NCBI RefSeq assembly: GCF_002237595.1
Contig: NZ_CP022529.1
Span: forward strand, 5,858,001-5,922,000
DNA length: 64,000 bases
Origin: Labrenzia sp. VG12
GTDB lineage: Bacteria; Pseudomonadota; Alphaproteobacteria; Rhizobiales; Stappiaceae
Direction of reading: 5' to 3'
The translations under genes and the position numbers were made by a program. The notes under the pieces are model-generated. The model was not told where the DNA came from. It saw nothing but the letters and a program-made list of their open reading frames with translations, and did not search any database. This document shows positions 1 to 7,362 of this stretch, in pieces (positions within the stretch are counted from its first letter, which is position 1; each line of letters opens with the position of its first letter).

Positions 1-246
1 AAGGGTCTGAACCGGGTTCGTGTCGTGCCGCCTCAAGGCGCATTTTACCTGTTCTTTTCGGTGGATGGCGTGACGGATACCCGTCGCTTCGCTCTGGATC
101 TCGTTCGCCAGACAGGTGTCGGTCTGGCCCCGGGAACGGCCTTTGGAGAAGGTGGCGCACACTGCCTGCGATTGTGTTATGCGCGCAGCGAGGATCAGCT
201 GAGGGAAGCGGTGCGTCGAATTAGCGCTTGGATACCAGAGATTTAG
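1..246 (+). CDS. Class I/II aminotransferase, C-terminal end (partial)
   Basis: Open from the first base of the window and stopping at 244-246, so only the last 81 residues are present. The PPQGAFYLF stretch, followed by a GVGLAPGTAFG segment and an LRLCYA strand, is typical of the small domain of aspartate/aromatic-type PLP aminotransferases of fold type I. The lysine-bearing core lies outside the window, so the amino acid used cannot be told. It ends about 75 bases before fixL on the same strand; nothing suggests a functional link. Confidence 0.8.
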   Translation, partial: KGLNRVRVVPPQGAFYLFFSVDGVTDTRRFALDLVRQTGVGLAPGTAFGEGGAHCLRLCYARSEDQLREAVRRISAWIPEI

Positions 247-320
247 ACATTCAATGGGTTGCTGGCATACGTGAAACCCCTTAAACCTTGAATGGACGTG
301 ATTTCCATTTGGGTACCGGG

Positions 321-1520
321 ATGGCCCACGACGACGTAATCGACCAGGATGAGGAACATGCCGCGGTAACGGAAGCGCGTCTTGCGAGCGTTTTCGATAC
401 GGCGGCAGACGGCATTGTCGTGATCAATGACCGTGGGCAGGTGCTTGCCTTCAACAAGGCCTGCGAGCGCCTGTTCGGATATGAGGCCGCGGATCTCCTT
501 GGGCGCAATGTCAGCCGGATCATGCCTCCCGAATATGCCCGGGCGCATGATCGCTATGTTGACAATTATCTGAAGACCGGGACGAAAAAGATCATCGGTA
601 TCGGTCGCGAGGTTCAGGCCCAGCACAAGGACGGGACGATTTTCCCGATCGAATTGTCTGTGGGAGAAGCCGGCACACCGTGCGGACGCCAGTTCATCGG
701 CATCTTGCGGGATTTGCGTCCGCGCAAGCAGATCGAGGACCGGCTGGCCAAGACACAGGCGCAACTGCTGCATATGACGCGGATCAGCGCTCTCGACGAG
801 ATGGGAGCGGCCATCGCGCACGAGTTGAACCAGCCGCTGACCGCCGTCCTGCTTTATCTCCAGTCAGTGTCCCGCAAGGCCAGGGCTGAGGCCTCACTGG
901 ATCCCCTGATCCTGGAAGTGATCGACAAGGCCGTCCGGGAAGCCGAGCGCGCGGGTGACATTATCCAGCGCATGCGTCAGCTGGTGGAAAAGAAGGCGCC
1001 GGAACGGCAAAGCGTGGAGGTGGCACAGCTGGTCGCAACCTGCCTGGAAATGGCGGAGCTCGGGGCTGGCGACAGCGCCCCCGTCATGCAGGCGGATGTC
1101 GAGCCGGACTTGCCTCCCCTGAAGGCGGACCCGGTTCAGATCCGGCAGATACTGATCAATCTTCTGCGCAATGCACGCGAGGCGGTGGCCGACCAGGTCG
1201 ATCGCAAGGTTGTGTTGTCTGTCCGCCGCGCCGCGGACCGGCTGGAGTTCAGGGTGACGGATAATGGTCCAGGGGTCCCGGCGGAAGTCGTCGACGGCTT
1301 GTTCCGGGCATTCACCGGGGCAAAACACAAGGGTGTTGGTCTCGGATTGGCCATTTCGCGCTCGATCGCGCAAAATCACGGGGGCGACTTGCGGCATGAG
1401 CCGGTGTCTCAGGGAACCGGAGCCTCCTTTCTGCTGACCTTGCCCATTGATCCGCCGGATAACGGGCCGGACGGAGAGCCGGTATCGGCCAGTCTGATTG
1501 AAGAGAGAACAGGGAATTGA
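321..1520 (+). CDS. fixL: Oxygen-sensing histidine kinase FixL
   Basis: Soluble heme-PAS sensor kinase that phosphorylates FixJ when oxygen is low. The PAS domain (about residues 15-130 from this ATG) keeps the heme ligand histidine in an AHDRY motif and, exactly 20 residues on, the arginine of IIGIGR. In Bradyrhizobium FixL the same pair is His200 and Arg220. An H-box (AHELNQPL), N-box (ILINLLRNAREA) and G-boxes (TDNGPGVP, GVGLGLAI) follow. No membrane segment is seen, unlike Sinorhizobium FixL. I chose ATG at 321; a TTG at 288 in the same frame is possible. The stop is five bases before the ATG of fixJ, so the two are co-transcribed. Confidence 0.92.
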   Translation: MAHDDVIDQDEEHAAVTEARLASVFDTAADGIVVINDRGQVLAFNKACERLFGYEAADLLGRNVSRIMPPEYARAHDRYVDNYLKTGTKKIIGIGREVQAQHKDGTIFPIELSVGEAGTPCGRQFIGILRDLRPRKQIEDRLAKTQAQLLHMTRISALDEMGAAIAHELNQPLTAVLLYLQSVSRKARAEASLDPLILEVIDKAVREAERAGDIIQRMRQLVEKKAPERQSVEVAQLVATCLEMAELGAGDSAPVMQADVEPDLPPLKADPVQIRQILINLLRNAREAVADQVDRKVVLSVRRAADRLEFRVTDNGPGVPAEVVDGLFRAFTGAKHKGVGLGLAISRSIAQNHGGDLRHEPVSQGTGASFLLTLPIDPPDNGPDGEPVSASLIEERTGN

Positions 1521-1525
1521 ACCAA

Positions 1526-2139
1526 ATGAAAGCTGACGCGGAGGCCATTTACATCGTTGACGACGACCCTGCGGTTCGTGATGCCCTGTCGGTTCTGTTC
1601 AACATGGAAGGCTACGTTGTCGAGACCTTTTCCGATGGCGACGAATTTGTCAGCTCCGCACAGAAGTCCACACCGGCCTGCGTGATGCTCGACGTGCACA
1701 TGCCGGGACGTTCCGGCATCGAGATTCTCAAGGCGCTCAACGCCGAAAGCTACCCGGCTCCGGTCTTCATCATCTCCGGGCAGGGCGACATTCCCATGGC
1801 AGTGGAAGCCATCCGCAACGGTGCCTTTGACTTTATCGAAAAGCCCTTTTCAGCCGAAGCTGTTCTGGAGCGCGTCAAGGAAAGCATTGCCATCAACCGC
1901 GCAAGGCAAAATGAAGACGCTGCACCGTCTTTCCAGGGGCCGAGTCGTTGACCCGGCGCGAGCTGGAAGTGCTCAAGGAAATCACGGACGGCGCTTCGAA
2001 CAAGGAAGCAGGGCGCTCGCTGGGCATCAGTCCGAGAACCGTCGAGGTGCACCGGGCGCGTATCATGGAAAAACTGGGTGCGCGAAATGCTGCAGACCTG
2101 GTCCGCATTGTATTGGGTCACCCTACAACCGGCGCATAG
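1526..2139 (+). pseudogene. fixJ: Response regulator FixJ, frame broken between receiver and HTH
   Basis: Partner of FixL and expected activator of fixK. The first frame (1526-1951) encodes a full receiver domain with the acidic pocket VDDDP, phospho-acceptor in LDVHMPG, and the KPF lysine. The second frame (1948-2139) encodes a FixJ/LuxR-type helix-turn-helix (LTRRELEVL, GISPRTVEVHRARIMEKLG). The frames meet near 1934-1950 at a run of four G. One more G would give an uninterrupted FQGAESLTRRE linker and a protein of about 204 residues, the usual FixJ length. The halves overlap as TTGA at 1948-1951, so separate translation of the HTH is conceivable. Sequencing error, real mutation and recoding cannot be separated here. 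Confidence 0.8.
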
Positions 2140-2240
2140 CCTCCACGCGGGGTAATTCAACCAGTAAAACCGCCGTGAGCATGCAGTTAAAACGTATTAC
2201 TGCGTACAGTCTTGGCCGTTCAATTGGCGTATCATGAAAG

Positions 2241-2621
2241 ATGGCGCGACCTGTTGTGGCGCTGTCAGGATTTGTGCGCGTGATCATTCACATTGTGGAA
2301 GACGATGAAGCGGTAGCCGATGCGCTGGCAATTGCGCTGGAAGCTCAGGACCATCGTCCGAAAACCTATCAGGACGGTGAAACCTTTCTGGCCGAGGCAA
2401 TGCCTTCGGCAGAGGACTGGGTCATTGTCGACCTGGGTTTGCCCGGCAAGAGCGGGGCCGATGTCGTGCGTGAATTGCTGGACCGGCCGGAAACGCCGGG
2501 CATTGTCGCCATATCCGGCAAGCCCCGCGTCAACTTGTTGCAGCAGATCAGGGATTTGCCGAACCTGACGGTACTCAGAAAACCGCTCTCCATCGACATG
2601 CTCACGAAAGCGATTGCCTGA
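2241..2621 (+). CDS. Stand-alone receiver-domain protein next to fixLJ
   Basis: About 126 residues and only a receiver domain: acidic VEDDE pocket, phospho-acceptor aspartate in VIVDLGLPG, and a C-terminal RKPLS lysine. There is no output domain. It may be a phosphate sink or an inhibitor of the FixL-FixJ relay, in the manner of FixT or other single-domain regulators, but it does not show FixT sequence features; this is inference from position between fixJ and fixK. The start is taken as ATG 2241; a GTG at 2280, just before the IIHIVEDD strand, would give a more typical receiver N-terminus. Confidence 0.75.
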   Translation: MARPVVALSGFVRVIIHIVEDDEAVADALAIALEAQDHRPKTYQDGETFLAEAMPSAEDWVIVDLGLPGKSGADVVRELLDRPETPGIVAISGKPRVNLLQQIRDLPNLTVLRKPLSIDMLTKAIA

Positions 2622-2861
2622 GGTGTGTGAATAGCCTGACGCTTTGTCACGCGACTATTTAGCTCATATGTAATTGTTCTTACGCAGTCGACCGAATTTC
2701 TTCATCCCCTGGAGCTCGTTAGAGTTGCCCTGTAAATCGCGAAACGTCGGACGGGACGTCTTCGTGGTGGCTCACTTTCCGGCGCCCGGACGAATTGGCA
2801 ACGGGAGGTGGCGCGGCTTCGCCGCAACAAATGCCGTGCAATTGGGCACGAAGGAGGGATT
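2622..2861 (+). promoter_or_regulatory. fixK upstream region
   Basis: 240 bases without a credible gene. No TTGAT-N4-ATCAA box is present, so FixK autoregulation through a standard box is not evident. A GTAA-N6-TTAC inverted repeat lies at 2670-2683; it loosely resembles the half-sites of FixJ targets but is too short to be more than a candidate. A strong ribosome binding site (AAGGAGGG) at 2851-2858 decides the fixK start. Confidence 0.4.
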
Positions 2862-3575
2862 ATGGCTTATTTCGACGTAGGCACCACCGGCCAGGGCGCG
2901 GGTGCAAGACCGCAGGTTACGCCACTCCACAAGCACCGCAAGCAGTCCTTTTCGGATTTCGGGGCGAAGAAGGTTTCACACGATACTCATTCGGTCATCT
3001 ATTACGAAGGGGACACCGCCAGACGCCTTTATGAATTGGCCAGCGGTTCTGTGATGCTTTTCAAACTGCTGCCGGACGGGCGCCGCCAGGTGGTCGAAGT
3101 CCTGCAGCCCGGCGATATTTTCGGTCTTGCCGGTGGCGACGAATATGACTGCACAGCCGAAACGCTGACTGAAGCCGAGATGCATGAAATCGATCTGCGT
3201 CAGGTCGAACAATCCACGGAGCTTCAGAGTACGCTGACCAAGTGTCTGACCAACCAGATGCGCGTTCTGCATGAGCACGCCGTGCTTCTCGGCCGGAAGT
3301 CCGCCGTTGAACGTGTCGCGAGCTTCCTGATGCATCTTGTGCCGGACCGTGGCGGGCTGGGCTGTGTTGGCCCAGACGTCGAGGAGCAGGACGGTCATGA
3401 CCTGCAATTGCACATGACCCGTCAGGAAATCGCCGACTACCTGGGTCTGACCATCGAAACTGTCAGCCGCGTCGTTTCCGATCTGAAGCGTCGGAACGTG
3501 ATCCGTGTCGACAAGGCTGACCGGATCCATATCAACAAGGTTTGCGGTCTGTGTCAGATGACCGGTATGCATTAA
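2862..3575 (+). CDS. fixK: Crp/Fnr-family regulator FixK
   Basis: DNA-binding activator of the microaerobic regulon (cbb3 oxidase, hemN). The start at ATG 2862 is fixed by AAGGAGGG four bases upstream and gives 237 residues. A cyclic-nucleotide-type beta-roll (about 25-130) is followed by a winged HTH with MTRQEIADYLGLTIETVSR, whose ExxSR recognition motif matches FNR/FixK-box binders. The N-terminal cysteine cluster of FNR/FnrN is absent, so this is FixK-type, relying on FixLJ rather than its own iron-sulfur cluster. The tail ends in CGLCQMTGMH, an unusual C-terminal CxxC. It is followed by a strong terminator. Confidence 0.88.
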   Translation: MAYFDVGTTGQGAGARPQVTPLHKHRKQSFSDFGAKKVSHDTHSVIYYEGDTARRLYELASGSVMLFKLLPDGRRQVVEVLQPGDIFGLAGGDEYDCTAETLTEAEMHEIDLRQVEQSTELQSTLTKCLTNQMRVLHEHAVLLGRKSAVERVASFLMHLVPDRGGLGCVGPDVEEQDGHDLQLHMTRQEIADYLGLTIETVSRVVSDLKRRNVIRVDKADRIHINKVCGLCQMTGMH

Positions 3576-3598
3576 ACGTCCACGCAGATGTGGAACTG

Positions 3599-3626
3599 AA
3601 AAGGCCGCGAACATCGCGGCCTTTTT
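3599..3626 (+). terminator. Rho-independent terminator of fixK
   Basis: A perfect 8-bp stem GGCCGCGA / TCGCGGCC with an ACA loop (3603-3621), flanked by AAAA and TTTTT, 23 bases after the fixK stop. Confidence 0.9.
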
Positions 3627-3907
3627 CGTTTTGGCTTTGAAATGGCCGAAAAAGGTCTGGAGCCGGGTCGAGGTTTTCTCAGAAACACGCCGACAGGGCG
3701 AGTGTTTCATGAGATCCGGAAGGGGCGCTTGAAGCGTAGCGCTTCATCACGGCAGATCTGTCATGCCCACGCGCAGCAGGCGGTCTGGCCGGGCAGGGGC
3801 TGATCTGTCCCTTGATCGGCCGTTGCGTGAGGCCGACACCCTCTAAGCGATCCCAAATCAAAGGGAAAATGGTGCGCGAGCACATGCCCGGCGCACTCGA
3901 GGGAAAC
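3627..3907. other. Gene-free gap between fixK and hemN (convergent)
   Basis: No supported gene. It holds a small hairpin, TGAAGCG-TAG-CGCTTCA at 3730-3746, without a T tract, about 160 bases beyond the hemN stop on the minus strand. The open frames here lack a ribosome site and look like noise. Confidence 0.5.
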
Positions 3908-5284
3908 CTAAACCGCTGCGGAGTGACGCGCCTTGCCGCTCGCCTGGCTGTCAGCCAGATAGGCATCAAAGGCTGCCGCCGCGAGACGAACATAGGGCCG
4001 TCCGGCTTCGGTCACCTCAAGCCGGGCCGTTTGCTCGTCGTCGCGTTGAACGCGCACCAGCCCGTCCGACGCCAGTTCATCCAGTGCGGCGAGTGCGTCC
4101 TGCACGTGCTGAACCGACAGGCCAAAGGCTTGGCAGACCGGTGTCAGATCGCAGGCGTAATTGGTCATGATCTCTTCGATGATGCGCCCGCGCAGGCGAT
4201 CGTCGGTCGACAGGGCCAGGCCCTTGGAAACGGGCAGCTGACCGGCCATGACCGCCCGGCGCCAGTTGCCGACATCCGGCATGTTCTGGATGAACCCGGA
4301 GGACAGTTTGCCGATGGACGATACGCCGAAGCCTATCAACTGGTCGCCCTGATCGGTCGTGTACCCCTGGAAGTTTCTTTTCAGTGAGCCGTCTTCCAGT
4401 GCAACGGCCATGCTGTCGTTCGGCTTGGCGAAATGATCCAGACCGACGGCGACATAGCCGGCCTTTGTCAGCTCCGCCCGGGCAAGGTCGGCCAGGTGCA
4501 GCCGCTCCGCGGCGTTGGGCAGGGTGCTTTCGTCGATCAGACGCTGATGCTTGCGCATCCAGGGAACATGTGCGTAGCCAAACAGTGCAATCCGGCCGGG
4601 GGCCAGTGACAGGGTCTTTTCCACCGTGTCCAGGATCGTGGCAGCGGTTTGACCCGGCAGGCCGTACATCAGGTCAAAATTGAGATCCTCAAGACCGGCG
4701 CTGCGCAGATGCGCCACTGCTTGTTCCACGATTTCATAAGGCTGTACACGCCCGATGGCCCTTTGAACATCAGGATCGAAATCCTGAACACCCAGGCTCG
4801 CCCGGTTGACCCCGATCAGGGCGAGTGTCTCGGCGAGTTCCGCGCTGACAAGACGCGGGTCGAGTTCAATGGCGTGTTCCACTTTCGGATCAAGATCGAA
4901 CTGAACCCTGAGCAAGCCCGCCAGATCGATCAGGCTCTGGCGCGGCAGCAGGCTCGGCGTGCCGCCGCCCCAGTGGATGTGCCGTACTGGGCCGGCATTG
5001 GCCAGATGCTCACTGACCAGGCTGATTTCCTGGCCGAGCGTCGCTGCATAGGTCTTCAGCGGCGCATCCTGACGGGTTGCCTTGGTGTGACAACCGCAAT
5101 AGTGGCAAAGCTCCCGGCAATAGGGCACATGCAGGTAAAGCGACAGCGAATCGTCAGGCGAGATGGCGCTCAGCCAATTCGCATAAGTCTTGGCCGTCAC
5201 GCCGTCATGAAAATGCGGCGCTGTCGGATAGCTGGTGTAGCGCGGTACGTTGCGCATGGCGTGGGAGAGCGGGTCCTTCATCAT
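3908..5284 (-). CDS. hemN: Oxygen-independent coproporphyrinogen III dehydrogenase HemN
   Basis: Radical SAM enzyme that decarboxylates coproporphyrinogen III to protoporphyrinogen IX without oxygen, supplying heme for the cbb3 oxidase under microaerobic growth. The iron-sulfur motif reads CRELCHYCGC, the CxxxCxxC of radical SAM proteins, after the family's YLHVPYC strand; GGGTPSLL and a HemN C-terminal domain follow. Length (about 458 residues) is normal. The longer reading from a TTG at 5332 would start inside an FNR/FixK box, so I prefer ATG 5284 or the adjacent ATG 5281. The box at 5319-5332 points to FixK control. Confidence 0.93.
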   Translation of the reverse strand: MMKDPLSHAMRNVPRYTSYPTAPHFHDGVTAKTYANWLSAISPDDSLSLYLHVPYCRELCHYCGCHTKATRQDAPLKTYAATLGQEISLVSEHLANAGPVRHIHWGGGTPSLLPRQSLIDLAGLLRVQFDLDPKVEHAIELDPRLVSAELAETLALIGVNRASLGVQDFDPDVQRAIGRVQPYEIVEQAVAHLRSAGLEDLNFDLMYGLPGQTAATILDTVEKTLSLAPGRIALFGYAHVPWMRKHQRLIDESTLPNAAERLHLADLARAELTKAGYVAVGLDHFAKPNDSMAVALEDGSLKRNFQGYTTDQGDQLIGFGVSSIGKLSSGFIQNMPDVGNWRRAVMAGQLPVSKGLALSTDDRLRGRIIEEIMTNYACDLTPVCQAFGLSVQHVQDALAALDELASDGLVRVQRDDEQTARLEVTEAGRPYVRLAAAAFDAYLADSQASGKARHSAAV

Positions 5285-5318
5285 GGCGCCATCTAAGCGA
5301 CAGTCCAGTCGCGCCGCC

Positions 5319-5332
5319 TTGATATTGCTCAA
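5319..5332. promoter_or_regulatory. FNR/FixK box between hemN and the GST gene
   Basis: TTGAT-ATTG-CTCAA, one mismatch from the TTGAT-N4-ATCAA consensus. It is 35 bases before the hemN start on the minus strand and 31 bases before the GST start on the plus strand, so it could serve either gene. The position agrees with hemN being a classical FNR/FixK target. Confidence 0.7.
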
Positions 5333-5363
5333 GGCCAGCCGGCCGGTTCGGAAATGGAAGAGG

Positions 5364-6122
5364 ATGACTTACGTGACCCAGATACCTGCGGCTGTCGGCC
5401 CGAAACTCGAGGAAAATGGTGCATTGACGCGGTATCGGCTGCATGGGTCGCCGGACAGTGCCAATCTGGTGGTTCGCATGATGCTGGAGGAACTGGGCGA
5501 AGCCTATGACTACGTGCCTGTTGACCGGCTGACCTCGCAGCAGAAATCGCCAGCCTACCGCAAACTCAATCCGCAGGGACTGATTCCGGTGCTCGAGGCG
5601 CCGGGACAGGATGCACCCCTGTTTGAAACAGGCGCGATCCTGCTTTTCCTGAGTGACCGTCATGCACAACTGGCGCCGGGTGCGGCCTCTCCGGCACGCG
5701 GACGCTTTCTCAAATGGCTGTTCTATCTTTCCAATACGCTGCATTCGGATCTGCGCATTTCCTTCAAGGTCAAACGCTATCTGCCCGACCAGAGCAGGCA
5801 TCAGCTGTTTTCAGACACCTTGATTGAGCGGATCGGCGCCGGGTTTCAGTTCCTGGAGGCGGAACTGGAAACGGGTAGCGGGCCCTTTCTGCTGGGAGAG
5901 GACGTTTCCTGCGTCGATCTTTACCTGGCGGCCTGTGTTCGCTGGGCGCAGATTTACGGAAATAGCGGCAAGTGGGACCTTGCCGGAACGCCTTGTCTGC
6001 AACAGCTCATGGAGACCCTGGAGGATCGCCCGGCTCTGCGCCTGGCCTGCCAGAAGGAAGGCATCGAGGGGCTGCCCTTCACGAAACCGGTGCCGGTGAC
6101 CTTGCCGGGTGTCAGAGGATAA
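5364..6122 (+). CDS. Glutathione S-transferase family protein
   Basis: About 252 residues with a thioredoxin-like N-terminal domain (RYRLHGSPDSANLVVRMMLEELG, then a KLNPQGLIPVL cis-proline turn and a LFETGAILLFL glutathione-binding segment) and an all-helical C-terminal domain. The serine in HGSPDS is the likely catalytic position of a beta/zeta-like GST. The substrate cannot be told. ATG 5364 follows a GGAAGAGG ribosome site. It shares its upstream region and FNR box with hemN, so it may be induced at low oxygen; that is inference. Confidence 0.85.
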   Translation: MTYVTQIPAAVGPKLEENGALTRYRLHGSPDSANLVVRMMLEELGEAYDYVPVDRLTSQQKSPAYRKLNPQGLIPVLEAPGQDAPLFETGAILLFLSDRHAQLAPGAASPARGRFLKWLFYLSNTLHSDLRISFKVKRYLPDQSRHQLFSDTLIERIGAGFQFLEAELETGSGPFLLGEDVSCVDLYLAACVRWAQIYGNSGKWDLAGTPCLQQLMETLEDRPALRLACQKEGIEGLPFTKPVPVTLPGVRG

Positions 6123-6124
6123 TA

Positions 6125-6148
6125 TTGATCAGATTGATCATGTTGATC
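6125..6148. repeat. Three TTGATC direct repeats with 9-bp period
   Basis: TTGATC occurs at 6125-6130, 6134-6139 and 6143-6148, with an AATCAAT inverted copy at 6154-6160, directly after the GST stop and 36-48 bases before the AbrB-family gene. Each unit resembles an FNR half-site, but the spacing does not form a TTGAT-N4-ATCAA box. Confidence 0.5.
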
Positions 6149-6195
6149 CATGCAATCAATCATGAAGCCTGAAAAATCTTCGCATATAGAACGGG

Positions 6196-7271
6196 ATGTC
6201 CGTAGATGATATCCGGTTGTTCATGTCGTTCTCCCACTTCCAAGTTTCGGCTGCGCGCCTCGCCCTGACCCTCCTGATTGCCGCTTGCGGTGGCAGTGTC
6301 TTCTACTGGTTGGGGCTTCCTGCTGCGTGGCTGTCCGGTGCGATGGTGTTCGTCGCCGTCTCGACCCTTGCAGGGGCACCGACGCTGCTGCCCAATCGCC
6401 TCCGCGACGCCCTGTTTGTTCTGATCGGCATCTCGATGGGTGCGGGTGTCCGGCCGGACGTGGTCGAACGGATCGGCGAATGGCCAATCTCCATGGCGCT
6501 GCTGGTTGTTGTTGTTGTCGGCGTTACGGTGGCCGGCTACGCGGTTCTTCATTTCGGGGCGAAGTGGTCGCGGGAAACGGCCTATTTTGGGGCGATTCCC
6601 GGTGCTCTCTCGTATGTGATCGCCCTTGCCACGGACCGGGGCGCAGACTTGCCGCGCATTGCCTCCAGCCAGTCGCTGCGCCTGTTTGTGCTGGTTGCCA
6701 TTTTGCCGTTTGCGGTTGTGTCGACCAACGGCGTTGTCGAAGGCGAGGGCGGGCAGGTTCTGGTCTCGTCCCCGGCAGAAATACTTGTCGGGGTCCCTAT
6801 CTGCCTGCTGGCCAGTTGGCTGGCCGTCAGGGCCAGGGTGCCGGGGGCTGGATGACGGGCGCTTTTTTCATGAGCGCGGGCCTGAACGCATCCGGTGCAC
6901 TCACTCTGGCCCTGCCGCAATTTGTCGTGCTTCCCTGTTTTGTCATGATGGGCGCCATGATCGGCTGCCGCTTCGCCAACATGACGTTTCGCGAATTTGT
7001 CAGTGTGCTCGGTGCGTCGCTCGCGGCCTTTTGCGCAGCCTTCCTGACGTCGATCGCGGGAGCATTGCTGGTATCGAACCTGGTCGACATTCCCTTCGGA
7101 CAGGCGCTCCTGGCCTACGCGCCGGGCGGGCTGGAAGTGATGACGATCCTCGCCTTCATGCTCGATCTTGATCCGGCCTTTGTCGCGGCCCACCAGATCG
7201 CCCGCTTCACCGGCATGGTCCTGCTTCTGCCGCTGGTAACCGGGCTGGTGCTCGGCCGCCGGCAGGTGTGA
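6196..7271 (+). pseudogene. AbrB/ammonia monooxygenase-like membrane protein, frameshifted
   Basis: Hydrophobic protein of the PF05145 family, often misnamed AbrB regulator or ammonia monooxygenase; the transport role is unproven. The first frame (6196-6855) gives one half of the duplicated membrane domain ending RARVPGAG. The second frame carries on from 6843 with WMTGAFFMSAGLNASG and runs to a normal end at 7271. The break lies at a run of five G (about 6841-6846). A sixth G would give VPGGW, the family's usual turn, and an intact protein of about 358 residues. It is either a true frameshift or a homopolymer error. Confidence 0.78.
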
Positions 7272-7296
7272 GGTCATTTGACCGATCAAAATGACC
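7272..7296. terminator. Inverted repeat between convergent genes
   Basis: GGTCATTT (7272-7279) and AAATGACC (7289-7296) form an 8-bp stem with a 9-base loop, immediately after the AbrB-family stop and before the end of the convergent glyA-like gene. There is no T tract, so terminator function is only plausible. Confidence 0.35.
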
Positions 7297-7362
7297 ACGT
7301 CACCTAGCTTCAGTGCTCGCTGAAAATCAGGTAGCGGTTCCTTGTCCAAACTGGGGCCGGGA

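Noticed and set aside
3679..3993. 104-residue minus-strand open frame after fixK
   Set aside because: It overlaps the end of hemN in another frame, has no ribosome site and a composition unlike a protein.
7272..7291. TTGACCGATCAA as a possible FNR box
   Set aside because: The half-sites are two bases apart rather than four, and it lies between convergent gene ends.
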